Below are positions 36,410-47,107 of a stretch of DNA of 64,000 nucleotides, one piece after another. The DNA comes from Sphingomonadales bacterium 32-65-25 (lineage in GTDB: Bacteria; Pseudomonadota; Alphaproteobacteria; Sphingomonadales; Sphingomonadaceae). Positions within the stretch are counted from its first letter, which is position 1, and the number at the start of each line of letters is the position of its first letter. A program made the position numbers and the translations under genes. Location of the stretch: the NCBI GenBank assembly GCA_002280855.1, contig NCEU01000001.1, positions 641,486 to 705,485 of the forward strand, read 5' to 3'. The notes under the pieces are model-generated. The model was not told where the DNA came from. It searched no databases and saw only the letters and a list, made by a program, of their open reading frames with translations.

Positions 36410-36834
36410 GCCGGGCAAAATCCCTGGCTGATATTGTGCATGACCGATCCCTTTCGTCCGCCGGCAGCGGCGTTACCGCACTGGTAACAGGTGATTTCGG
36501 TGCAGCAAACCACCGGAACAACCCGAACCCCTGGATTTGTGCCAATCATTATCTTGGCTGCGCCAAGCATGGCTTGGGCAAGGGCTCGAAGCCATCCGCC
36601 TTCACGCCGTTGGCGCGATACCAACAGAATGCCCTGCACCGTAACATATTCAATGCCGTCAGCTGCCTGGTCTTCCCAAGCGGCCACGCCCATCTCCGCG
36701 CGGCCGGTGGCGCCCGTCGATCCAGGCGGTGATCGGTATCAGTGGACCACCGGTTTCCAACTGCCATCAGCCAGGTAGCCATAGCTGGTGCCGGCCAGAT
36801 TCCCGGGCAGGCTGGCCAGCCGCGTCGTGGGGTG
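36410..36834. other. 425-bp region without a supportable gene
   Basis: Several short open frames exist on both strands but none has a ribosome site or recognisable motif. A stretch on the minus strand (36541-36800) reads protein-like in pieces of different frames (SYGYLADGSWKPVVH in one, WEDQAADGIEYVTVQGILL in another), so a decayed gene is possible. One dyad, GTTACC-GCACT-GGTAAC (36472-36488), lies about 63 bp upstream of the TauE gene and could be an operator. Confidence 0.4.
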
Positions 36835-38678
<1,844 letters not shown>

Positions 38679-38843
38679 ATCAAGACCAGCGGCCCGATCT
38701 TCCAGCGCTGACTATGACGCCTGGCAACGGCAGGGCAACAGGCGATTGGCCCGAAGCGCCCGCGCTTGCCATTCCCCGCCGCATCGGCTTGAGTCAGACC
38801 CGCACACGCGTCGGCCATTGCGGTGCCCGGCAGGGATCAGGGG

Positions 38844-41822
38844 ATGAAGATGAAGCAGTTGATGTTCCGGGCCGTTCTTCTGGCCAGCCTTGCCGCCCTG
38901 CCCGCGCCAGTCGTCGCACAAGCGCAAGACCCGTCGCAATGGTCAGGCCTGCATTACCGGCAGGTCGGGCCGTGGCGCGGCGGGCGGGTGACAGCGGTGA
39001 CCGGCGTGCCGTCGCAGCCTGATGTGTTCTACATGGGCACCACCGGCGGCGGCGTGTGGAAGTCCACCGATGCCGGCGCCAGCTGGACCAACACCAGCGA
39101 CGGGCAGATCGGCGTCGCATCCATGGGCGCAGTGGCGGTGGCCGACAGCAATCCCCAGATCGTCTATGCCGGCAGCGGTTCATCCAAGATCCGCAGCAAC
39201 GTCTCGATCGGGCGCGGCATCTGGAAATCGGTGGACGGCGCCAAGACGTGGGCGTTCATCGGTCTGCGCGATGTCGGCCAGATTTCCACCATCCGCATCA
39301 ACCCGGCCAACCCGGATGAAGTGTTCGTCGCCAGCACTGGCAACCCCTTTGCCTATGGCAAGGAGCGCGGCGTCTATCGCACCCGCGACGGCGGCAAGAC
39401 GTGGACGAAAATCCTGTTCGTCAACGAAACATTGGGCGCGGCAGATCTGGAAATGGCCGCGGACGATCCGAAAATCCTTTACGCCGCGATGTGGCACGGC
39501 ATCCGCCGGCCGTGGACAATCACCTCGGGCAGCAAGGATGGTGGCCTCTACAAGTCCGTCGACGGCGGCGATACGTGGACAAAGCTGGCCGGCGGCCTGC
39601 CAAACGGCCTGTTCGGGCGCGCCAATATCGGCGTGTCCGCCGCGGCGCCGAACCGGCTCTATGCGCTGATCGAAGCCAAGCCGGGCGCCGGCCTCTATCA
39701 CTCCGAAGATCGCGGCCAGACCTGGGCACTGGTCAACGGCGACGGCAAGCTGACCACGCGGCCCTTCTATTACACCACGCTGGGCGTCGACCCCAACAAC
39801 GCCGATCTTGTGTTCGTCGGCAATGAAGACTGGTTCCGCTCCACGGACGGCGGCAAGACCTTCAAGGATGAGCCCACCCCGCACGGCGACAATCATGACG
39901 TGTGGATCAACCCGAAGAACAGCAAGCTGATCGTGCAGGCCAATGATGGCGGCGCCAACGTGTCGCGCGATGGCGGCCGCACCTGGTCGGTGCAGTCCAA
40001 CCAGCCGACGGCCGAAATCTACCAGGTCGCGGTGGACAACCAATTCCCCTACCGCCTCTATGGCGCGCAGCAGGACAACAGCACGCTGATCATCCCGTCG
40101 CAGCCGACGGGCACCGGCCATGCCTATATGGAAGGGCCGGGCTGCGAAACCGGGCCGATCATCCCCAAGATTGATGATCCGCTGATGGTGTGGGCCGGCT
40201 GCAAGGGCCAGTTCAGCCGGCTCGATCTGCGCACCAACCGCAACGAGCAGCAATATTGGATCGGCAGTGAATCGCTTTATGGCGCCAATCCCAAGGATCT
40301 GCGCTTCCGCTTCCAGCGCGTCGCGCCGCTGGAAGTGTCGCCGGTCGAGCCCAATACCGTTTATTACGGCTCGCAGCATGTGCACCGCTCGAAGGATGGC
40401 GGCGTCAACTGGGAGGTAATCAGCCCTGATCTCACCGCCAATCCGCCGGAAGGCCGGATGGCGTCGGGCGATCCAATCACCATCGATGCGACTGGCGAGG
40501 AAGTCTATTCCACCGTCTATGCCATCCGCGAAAGCGCGGTGCAGCCCGGCGTGATCTGGGCCGGATCGAACGATGGCCTGATCCATGTCACCCGCGATGG
40601 CGGCAAGACGTGGGTGAACGTCACGCCCAAGGGCCTGCCGCCGGGCGGGCGCGTGCAGAATATCGATCCCGGCGTGCGCGCGGCGGGCACGGCCTATGTC
40701 GCATACCACCGCTATCTGCTCGGCGATTTCAGCCCTCACGCCTATCGCACCGATGATTTCGGCAAGACTTGGGTCAGGATCACCACTGGCATCGCCGCCG
40801 ATGAACCGATGCGCGTGGTGCGGGAAGATCCGGTGCGGCCGGGCCTGCTCTATGCCGGCACCGAATTCGGCATGCATGTCTCGTTCGACCGCGGCGCCCA
40901 TTGGCAGAGCTTCCAGAACGACCTGCCGGCGACTCCCATCACCGATATTCGCCTCGCCCACGGCGATCTGGTGCTGTCCACGCAGGGGCGCGGTTTCTAC
41001 ATTCTCGACAATATCGATGTGCTGCGCCAGCTGCCGGCGCCTGGCACGGTGGCCATCGCGCAGCGCCTTTTCAAGCCGGCGGTGGCTGTGCGCGTTTCCC
41101 CGTCGGCCGATTATGGCACCGATCCGAAGGAAGGCCCCGAATATCGCCCGCCCGGCGCGATGATCGATTATATGCTGCCGGCCGGCACCGCTTCGGTGAC
41201 GCTGGCCATCGTTGATGGCAGCGGCACGGAACTGCGCCGCTTTTCCAGCGACGGCACGGCAGCTCGTCTGGGTCGCGGCTATCGCTGGCGGCCGCTGTGG
41301 CAGACCAAGCTGGCGGCCACGCCGGGCATGCACCGCCTGATCTGGGATCTGCGCCGCGGCAGCGAACGCGGCCCGCTGGTGCCGCCGGGTGAATACACGG
41401 TGGTGATGACCACCGGCAACGTGACGACACGCCAGCCGCTCACCGTGGTGGCAGATCCGCGCGTGCTGGCCAGCGGCGTGACCAATGCCGATCTGGAGGC
41501 GCAGTATCAGCACAATCTGCGCGTCGGGAAACTGGCGGCCGATACCAGTGCTGCCGCCACCCGCTTGCGCGCCGCGCTGAAGGACACGACTGATCCGATG
41601 AAGCTGGCGGCGCTGAACCGCATCGCCGCCCGTCTGCTCACCCCGCCGGTCCGCTACAGCCCGCCCGGGCTAGACACGCATGTGCGCTATCTGGCCAGCC
41701 AGACAGCAGATTTCGATGGCAAGGTCGGCAACCATCCCACGGAGCGTTATGCCGAACTGCGCGCCGCCATTGATGCCATCGTGAGGGATCTCGACGCGGC
41801 GCTGGGGCCGGCGAAGGGCTGA
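38844..41822 (+). CDS. Exported Asp-box (BNR/VPS10-like) propeller protein 2
   Basis: A 992-residue paralogue. Signal peptide MKMKQLMFRAVLLASLAALP, cut near VVAQAQ; CAGGGA eight bases before the ATG. Opening signature YRQVGPWRGGRVTAVTGV, then Asp-box blades (STDAGASW, TRDGGKTW, SVDGGDTW, SEDRGQTW, STDGGKTF). PHGDNHDVWINP and PYRLYGAQQDNST are motifs shared with the other copies, near the presumed blade junctions. The C-terminal ~200 residues form a beta-sandwich plus helices (GKLAADTSAAATRLRAALKD). Neither substrate nor enzymatic residues are obvious. putA follows 48 bp later on the same strand, so they may be co-transcribed. Confidence 0.85.
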   Translation: MKMKQLMFRAVLLASLAALPAPVVAQAQDPSQWSGLHYRQVGPWRGGRVTAVTGVPSQPDVFYMGTTGGGVWKSTDAGASWTNTSDGQIGVASMGAVAVADSNPQIVYAGSGSSKIRSNVSIGRGIWKSVDGAKTWAFIGLRDVGQISTIRINPANPDEVFVASTGNPFAYGKERGVYRTRDGGKTWTKILFVNETLGAADLEMAADDPKILYAAMWHGIRRPWTITSGSKDGGLYKSVDGGDTWTKLAGGLPNGLFGRANIGVSAAAPNRLYALIEAKPGAGLYHSEDRGQTWALVNGDGKLTTRPFYYTTLGVDPNNADLVFVGNEDWFRSTDGGKTFKDEPTPHGDNHDVWINPKNSKLIVQANDGGANVSRDGGRTWSVQSNQPTAEIYQVAVDNQFPYRLYGAQQDNSTLIIPSQPTGTGHAYMEGPGCETGPIIPKIDDPLMVWAGCKGQFSRLDLRTNRNEQQYWIGSESLYGANPKDLRFRFQRVAPLEVSPVEPNTVYYGSQHVHRSKDGGVNWEVISPDLTANPPEGRMASGDPITIDATGEEVYSTVYAIRESAVQPGVIWAGSNDGLIHVTRDGGKTWVNVTPKGLPPGGRVQNIDPGVRAAGTAYVAYHRYLLGDFSPHAYRTDDFGKTWVRITTGIAADEPMRVVREDPVRPGLLYAGTEFGMHVSFDRGAHWQSFQNDLPATPITDIRLAHGDLVLSTQGRGFYILDNIDVLRQLPAPGTVAIAQRLFKPAVAVRVSPSADYGTDPKEGPEYRPPGAMIDYMLPAGTASVTLAIVDGSGTELRRFSSDGTAARLGRGYRWRPLWQTKLAATPGMHRLIWDLRRGSERGPLVPPGEYTVVMTTGNVTTRQPLTVVADPRVLASGVTNADLEAQYQHNLRVGKLAADTSAAATRLRAALKDTTDPMKLAALNRIAARLLTPPVRYSPPGLDTHVRYLASQTADFDGKVGNHPTERYAELRAAIDAIVRDLDAALGPAKG

Positions 41823-41870
41823 GGCAAAGCCGCTGTTGTGCGGCGGGCGGCTTTGGGGGATAGCGCGGCA

Positions 41871-44800
41871 ATGACTGGCCCTGCTCCCTTCGCCGCCTTC
41901 GCCCCCGCCCTTTCACCCGCCACCCCGCTGCGGCAGCGCATATCGGCCGCCTGCCGCACGCCGGAACCGGAAGCCGTCGCGGCCCTGCTGCCACAGGCCG
42001 AACTGCCGGCCGCCTTGCGCCCCAGGGTGGCCGCCACCGCCCATTCCCTCGTCACCGCCTTGCGCGCCAAGGGCCAGCAGGGCGGCGTGGAAGGCCTGGT
42101 GAAGGAGTATTCGCTGTCCAGCCAGGAAGGCGTGGCGCTGATGTGCCTGGCCGAAGCCCTGCTGCGCATCCCCGACAATGAGACCCGCGACGCGCTGATC
42201 CGCGACAAGATCGCCGGCGGTGACTGGCAGGCGCATCTGGGCGACGGCAAGACGCTGTTTGTCAACGCCGCCACCTGGGGCCTGATGGTGACCGGCAAGC
42301 TGACGGCGAGCTTTGCCGAAACCGGGCTGGGCGCCGTGCTCACCCGGCTCATCGCGCGCGCCGGCGAACCGGTGATCCGGCGCGGCATCGACATGGCGAT
42401 GCAGATGATGGGCGATCAGTTCGTCACCGGCGAAACTATCGAGGAGGCGCTGAAACGCGCCCGCCGGCTGGAAGCGCAAGGCTTTGCCTACAGCTATGAC
42501 ATGCTGGGCGAAGCCGCGACCACCATGGCCGATGCGGACCGCTATTTTGCCGACTACGAACATGCCATCCACGCCATCGGGGCAGCAGCAGCCAGTCGTG
42601 GGATTTTTGATGGCCCCGGCATTTCGATCAAATTGTCGGCCCTGCACCCGCGCTATACCCGCGCGCAGGTGGATCGGGTGATGGCCGAACTGCTGCCGCG
42701 CGTGATGGCGCTGGCCGGGCTGGCCAAGGGTTACGGCATCGGCTTCAACATCGATGCCGAAGAGGCTGACCGGCTGGAACTGTCGCTCGATCTGCTGGAA
42801 GCGCTGGCGCTGTCGCCGGACCTTGCGGGTTGGGATGGCCTGGGCTTCGTGGTGCAGGCCTATGGCAAGCGCTGCCCGCTGGTGATCGACTGGCTGATCG
42901 ATCTGGCCCGGCGCAGCGGCCGGCGCATCATGGTGCGGCTGGTCAAGGGCGCCTATTGGGACAGCGAGATCAAGCGCGCCCAGGTGGATGGCCTCAGCGA
43001 TTTTCCGGTTTTCACCCGCAAGCTGCACACTGATGTGTCCTACCTTGCCTGCGCGGCCAAGCTGCTGGCGGCGCGCGACGCGGTGTTCCCGCAGTTTGCC
43101 ACCCATAATGCCCACACGCTGGCCGCCATCCACACCATGGCCGGCCCGGATTTTGCCGTGGGCAGTTATGAGTTCCAGTGCCTGCACGGCATGGGGGAAG
43201 CACTGTATGAAGAGGTGGTTGGCCCCGAAAAGCTGAGCCGCCCCTGCCGCATCTATGCCCCGGTGGGCACCCACGAAACATTGCTGGCCTATCTGGTGCG
43301 GCGGCTGCTGGAAAACGGCGCCAATAGTTCGTTCGTGCACCGCATCTGGGACGAAAATGTCTCCATCGAGGAACTGATCGCCGATCCGGTGGAAGAAGCC
43401 CGTGCGCTTGGCGGCAGCCCGCACCCGATCATCGCCCTGCCCGCCGCCATTTACGGCGCCCGCCGCAATTCAAGCGGCATCGATCTGGCCAGTGAGCCGG
43501 CGCTCGCCGCACTGGCATCGCGCCTGCAGGAGAGCGTACAACGGGAATGGACGGCTGGGCCGCTGATTGCGGGGCATGTGTCGAGTGCCATCCCGGCGCC
43601 GGTGCGCAATCCCGCTGACCGCAGCGACGTGGTTGGCACGGTCGCCTTTGCCACGCTGGCCGATGTCGAACGGGCCGCTCAATCCGCCGCGCAGGCCGTC
43701 CCGACATGGTCCGCCGTACCCGTCACGCAGCGCGCCACCCTGCTGGAGGCCGCCGCCGACCGGCTGGAAACCGAGATGCCGTTGCTGATGGGCCTGATCA
43801 TCCGCGAGGCCGGCAAATCGGCCGCCAACGCCATCGCCGAGGTGCGCGAGGCCGTGGATTTCCTGCGCTATTACGCCGATCAGGCCCGGCAAACCTTGAA
43901 CGCAAGCGACCAGCCGCTGGGGCCGGTGCTGTGCATCAGCCCGTGGAACTTCCCGCTGGCGATCTTCTTGGGCCAGGTCGCCGCTGCGCTGGTCGCCGGC
44001 AACACGGTGGTCGCCAAGCCGGCGGAGGAAACCCCGCTGATCGCAGCCGAGGCCGTGCGTATCCTGCACGCGGCCGGCGTTCCGGCCGAAGCGCTGCTGT
44101 TCGTGCCCGGCGACGGCAGCATCGGCGCAGCATTGGTCGCGCGGCCGGAAATTGCCGGCGTGATGTTCACCGGCTCCACCGAAGTGGCCAAGCTGATCCA
44201 GGCCGAACTGGCCCGCCATGGCGATCACCCGATCCCGTTGCTTGCCGAGACCGGCGGCCAGAACGCGATGATCGTCGACAGTTCCGCCCTGTCCGAACAG
44301 GTCACCGCCGATGTGATCGCCTCGGCCTTCGACAGCGCCGGCCAGCGCTGTTCGGCGCTGCGCATCCTGTGCCTGCAAGAGGATATCGCCGACAAGCAAT
44401 TGGCCATGCTGAAAGGCGCGCTCAGCGAACTGCAGCTGGGTAATCCTGATCGGCTGGCGATCGATATCGGCCCGGTGATCACAGCCGAGGCTCAGGCCAG
44501 CATCACCGCCCATATCGAACGCATGCGCAGCCTAGGTTGCCGCATCCACCAGCTCGCCCTGCCTGCCGAGTCTGCCCACGGCAGTTTCGTTGCGCCCACC
44601 ATCATCGAAATCGCAGATATCGCCATGATCGGCCGCGAGGTGTTCGGGCCTGTCTTGCACGTCGTACGCTTCCAGCGCGACGACATGGGCGCGCTGGTCG
44701 ATGCCATCAACGCCACCGGCTATGGCCTCACCTTCGGGCTGCACACGCGGTTGGATGAAACCATCGAAGCCGTCACGGCCAAGGCCGCCGCCGGCAACAT

Positions 44801-45494
44801 CTACATCAACCGCAACATCATTGGCGCGGTGGTGGGCGTGCAGCCCTTTGGCGGCCGCGGCCTGTCGGGCACCGGGCCCAAGGCTGGCGGACCGCTCTAT
44901 CTCGGCCGGCTGGTGCAGGCGGAGCCCAACACCGGACTTTCGGGTGGCCACGCGCCCGACCCGGCGGCGGTCGCCTGGGCCGAAAGGCTGGAGGCAGCCG
45001 CCATGACCACCAGCGCCGCATTGGTGCGCGACGCCATCGCCGGCGCCTTGACCGGCCTCAAGTTGGAACTGCCCGGACCGGTAGGCGAAACCAACCTTTA
45101 TGCCCTCCACCCGCGCGGGCGGGTGCTGCTGATCCCCGCCACCGAAGCCGGCCTTGCCGTTCAGGTCGGTGCAGCGCTCGCAGCCGGCAACACGGCGGCA
45201 ATCGTCTGGCCCGGCCCGCCGCCAGCTGCATTTGCCAGCCTGCCCTCTGTGGTTGCAGCGCGCCTGACGTGGCTGACGGAAATGCCGGCGTCGGCTGATT
45301 GCGCGGCGGTACTGATCGAAGCACCAACCCCCGGCCTGCTGCCGCGCCTCGCCGCCATGCCCGGGCCTATCCCGATCATGCAGGTTGCCGATGCAACCGG
45401 CCGCTATCGCCGCGACTGGCTGGTGGAGGAAGTTTCGACCTCGATCAACGTCACCGCAGCCGGCGGCAATGCCAGCCTGATGGCGATGGTGTGA
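41871..45494 (+). CDS. putA: Bifunctional proline dehydrogenase / glutamate-semialdehyde dehydrogenase
   Basis: A 1207-residue PutA. It oxidises proline to glutamate in two steps with substrate channelling. PRODH barrel ~85-470 (SIKLSALHPRYTRAQ, GFNIDAEEADRLELS, VRLVKGAYWDSEIKRAQ, FATHNAHTLAAI). ALDH domain ~560-1010 with SPWNFPLAIFLGQVAAALV, general base Glu793 (LAETGGQNAMIV) and catalytic Cys827 (GQRCSALR). A C-terminal ALDH-like tail follows, giving the long PutA architecture; there is no N-terminal ribbon-helix-helix domain, so it is not self-regulating like E. coli PutA. GGGGGA ten bases before ATG 41871. Its TGA shares one base with the next ATG. Confidence 0.95.
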   Translation: MTGPAPFAAFAPALSPATPLRQRISAACRTPEPEAVAALLPQAELPAALRPRVAATAHSLVTALRAKGQQGGVEGLVKEYSLSSQEGVALMCLAEALLRIPDNETRDALIRDKIAGGDWQAHLGDGKTLFVNAATWGLMVTGKLTASFAETGLGAVLTRLIARAGEPVIRRGIDMAMQMMGDQFVTGETIEEALKRARRLEAQGFAYSYDMLGEAATTMADADRYFADYEHAIHAIGAAAASRGIFDGPGISIKLSALHPRYTRAQVDRVMAELLPRVMALAGLAKGYGIGFNIDAEEADRLELSLDLLEALALSPDLAGWDGLGFVVQAYGKRCPLVIDWLIDLARRSGRRIMVRLVKGAYWDSEIKRAQVDGLSDFPVFTRKLHTDVSYLACAAKLLAARDAVFPQFATHNAHTLAAIHTMAGPDFAVGSYEFQCLHGMGEALYEEVVGPEKLSRPCRIYAPVGTHETLLAYLVRRLLENGANSSFVHRIWDENVSIEELIADPVEEARALGGSPHPIIALPAAIYGARRNSSGIDLASEPALAALASRLQESVQREWTAGPLIAGHVSSAIPAPVRNPADRSDVVGTVAFATLADVERAAQSAAQAVPTWSAVPVTQRATLLEAAADRLETEMPLLMGLIIREAGKSAANAIAEVREAVDFLRYYADQARQTLNASDQPLGPVLCISPWNFPLAIFLGQVAAALVAGNTVVAKPAEETPLIAAEAVRILHAAGVPAEALLFVPGDGSIGAALVARPEIAGVMFTGSTEVAKLIQAELARHGDHPIPLLAETGGQNAMIVDSSALSEQVTADVIASAFDSAGQRCSALRILCLQEDIADKQLAMLKGALSELQLGNPDRLAIDIGPVITAEAQASITAHIERMRSLGCRIHQLALPAESAHGSFVAPTIIEIADIAMIGREVFGPVLHVVRFQRDDMGALVDAINATGYGLTFGLHTRLDETIEAVTAKAAAGNIYINRNIIGAVVGVQPFGGRGLSGTGPKAGGPLYLGRLVQAEPNTGLSGGHAPDPAAVAWAERLEAAAMTTSAALVRDAIAGALTGLKLELPGPVGETNLYALHPRGRVLLIPATEAGLAVQVGAALAAGNTAAIVWPGPPPAAFASLPSVVAARLTWLTEMPASADCAAVLIEAPTPGLLPRLAAMPGPIPIMQVADATGRYRRDWLVEEVSTSINVTAAGGNASLMAMV

Positions 45495-46621
45495 TGCAGA
45501 CGCTGTCCACCATAAACACCCCGGCGCTGGTGCTGGATCGCGCCATTGCCGCCCGCAACATGGCGCGGATGCAGGGCCATCTGGCCGGCGTCGCCCCCGG
45601 CGTGCTGTTCCGCCCGCATCTGAAAACCGCCAAGAGCATCGCGGTTGCCGACATGCTGTTCGAAGGCGCCCGCTTGCCCATCACCGTTTCCACTCTGAAG
45701 GAAGCGGAACTGTTCGGCGCCGCCGGTTTCACCGACATTCTCTACGCCGTCGGCCTGTCACCGCAGAAGATCGCGCCGGTGCAGGCGCTGCGCCAGCAAG
45801 GCATCGATCTCACCATCGTCACCGACAATGTCGCCATGGCCGCTGCCATCCGCGATGCCGCCCCCGGTGGCGCGCTGCCCACCTTGATCGAGCTGGATGT
45901 GGATGGCCACCGCGCTGGGGTCGCCTTTGACGACGGCCCGGCCCTCACAGCCATCGCGGCCGCGCTGGGCCCGAACTTTGCTGGCGTGATGACCCATGCC
46001 GGCGGCTCCTATGCCCTATCTCATCCGCACGAGCTGGCGCATTTCGCTGATCAGGAAGCCGCCCGCGCCGCCACGGCCGCGCGGCTGCTGGAACAGGCCG
46101 GCCACGCCTGCCGCATCGTCAGCATCGGATCGACCCCCACCGGCAATGCCGTGCGTAATCTGGATGGCGTCACCGAATTTCGCGCCGGCGTGTTCATGTT
46201 CGGCGATCTGGTGATGCACGGCGTTGGCGTGTGCCCGCTTAAAGATATCGCATTGTCAGTGCTGACCACGGTGATCGGCACCTATCCCGAACGTGGCCTG
46301 GTGATTGTCGATGCCGGCTGGATGGCGCTGTCCCGCGATCGCGGGACCAGCGGCCAGGCCGTTGATCAGGGCTATGGGCTGGTGTGCAGCCTTGATGGCC
46401 AGGTGCTGGGCGATCTGATCGTGCTGCAGGCCAACCAGGAACATGGCGTGATCGGCGTGCGGCCGGGCGCCACAACCGGCATGCCGGCGTTCAGCGTTGG
46501 CGATCGCCTGCGCATCCTGCCCAATCACGCCTGCGCCACCGCGGCCCAGCATGGCTGTTATGAAGTGGTGGCGGGCTCATCGGATATCGTCGATACGTGG
46601 GAGCGGTTCAGTGGCTGGTGA
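45494..46621 (+). CDS. DSD1-type PLP enzyme (D-serine dehydratase / D-threonine aldolase family)
   Basis: A 375-residue fold-type III PLP enzyme. PLP lysine in FRPHLKTAKS near residue 43, alanine-racemase-like barrel (VSIGSTPTGNA, EFRAGVFMFGDL), and a C-terminal metal site in PNHACATAAQHG. The H-x-C arrangement there matches the Zn site of eukaryotic-type D-serine dehydratases; D-threonine aldolases usually have H-x-D. Likely reaction: D-serine to pyruvate and ammonia via aminoacrylate. It starts on the last base of the putA stop (TGATG) and overlaps the RidA gene by 11 bp, so proline, D-amino acid and imine handling are co-expressed. Assignment within the family is inference. Confidence 0.82.
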   Translation: MQTLSTINTPALVLDRAIAARNMARMQGHLAGVAPGVLFRPHLKTAKSIAVADMLFEGARLPITVSTLKEAELFGAAGFTDILYAVGLSPQKIAPVQALRQQGIDLTIVTDNVAMAAAIRDAAPGGALPTLIELDVDGHRAGVAFDDGPALTAIAAALGPNFAGVMTHAGGSYALSHPHELAHFADQEAARAATAARLLEQAGHACRIVSIGSTPTGNAVRNLDGVTEFRAGVFMFGDLVMHGVGVCPLKDIALSVLTTVIGTYPERGLVIVDAGWMALSRDRGTSGQAVDQGYGLVCSLDGQVLGDLIVLQANQEHGVIGVRPGATTGMPAFSVGDRLRILPNHACATAAQHGCYEVVAGSSDIVDTWERFSGW

Positions 46622-47006
46622 GACTGAGATCATCTGCGTCAACCCCGCCGACGCCGCACCGCCCGGCGGGCACTATGCGCACGCCTGTATTGCCGGCGGT
46701 TTTGTGTTCATTTCCGGCCAATTGCCGGTTCGCCCCTGTGGCACCCACGCGCCGGAAGCTGATTTCACCGCGCAGGCGAACCAGGCGCTGGCCAATCTGT
46801 TCGCCGCGCTGGAGGCGACCAGCACATCGCGCCAGGCCATCGTCAAGGTCACGGTCTATGTGACTGACATCGCCGATTGGCCGGTTTTCAACACGCTCTA
46901 TGCCCAAGCCATGGGCGATCACCGCCCCGCCCGCAGCGTCGTCCCGGTGCCGGTGCTCCACCATGGCTACCGCATCGAGATTGATGCCATCGCGCTGAGC
47001 CGCTGA
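46611..47006 (+). CDS. RidA family reactive-imine deaminase
   Basis: A 131-residue YjgF/YER057c/UK114 protein starting at GTG 46611 (GGGAG seven bases upstream), overlapping the DSD1-type gene by 11 bp. Motifs: VFISGQLPV, FTAQANQALANLFAAL, IVKVTVYVTDIADW and the imine-binding Arg in RPARSVVPVPVL, ending YRIEIDAIAL. RidA hydrolyses 2-aminoacrylate and related imines released by PLP dehydratases. Sitting directly behind a putative serine dehydratase, it would remove that enzyme's toxic intermediate. Confidence 0.88.
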   Translation: MAGETEIICVNPADAAPPGGHYAHACIAGGFVFISGQLPVRPCGTHAPEADFTAQANQALANLFAALEATSTSRQAIVKVTVYVTDIADWPVFNTLYAQAMGDHRPARSVVPVPVLHHGYRIEIDAIALSR

Positions 47007-47107
47007 TCTGCCGACGGACCCGAAGCAATCACGACTGACGGATAGACGCGTTGCGTTTTCGCTGCCTGCTGGCATGCTGCAAATATTCTTGGCTGGGGAA
47101 CAACAAT

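Noticed and set aside
36406..36693. 95-codon minus-strand frame upstream of the TauE gene as a real gene
   Set aside because: No ribosome site and protein-like pieces lie in different frames; at best a decayed gene.
39180..41513. 777-codon minus-strand frame antisense to the second Asp-box gene
   Set aside because: Shadow frame without motifs or ribosome site.
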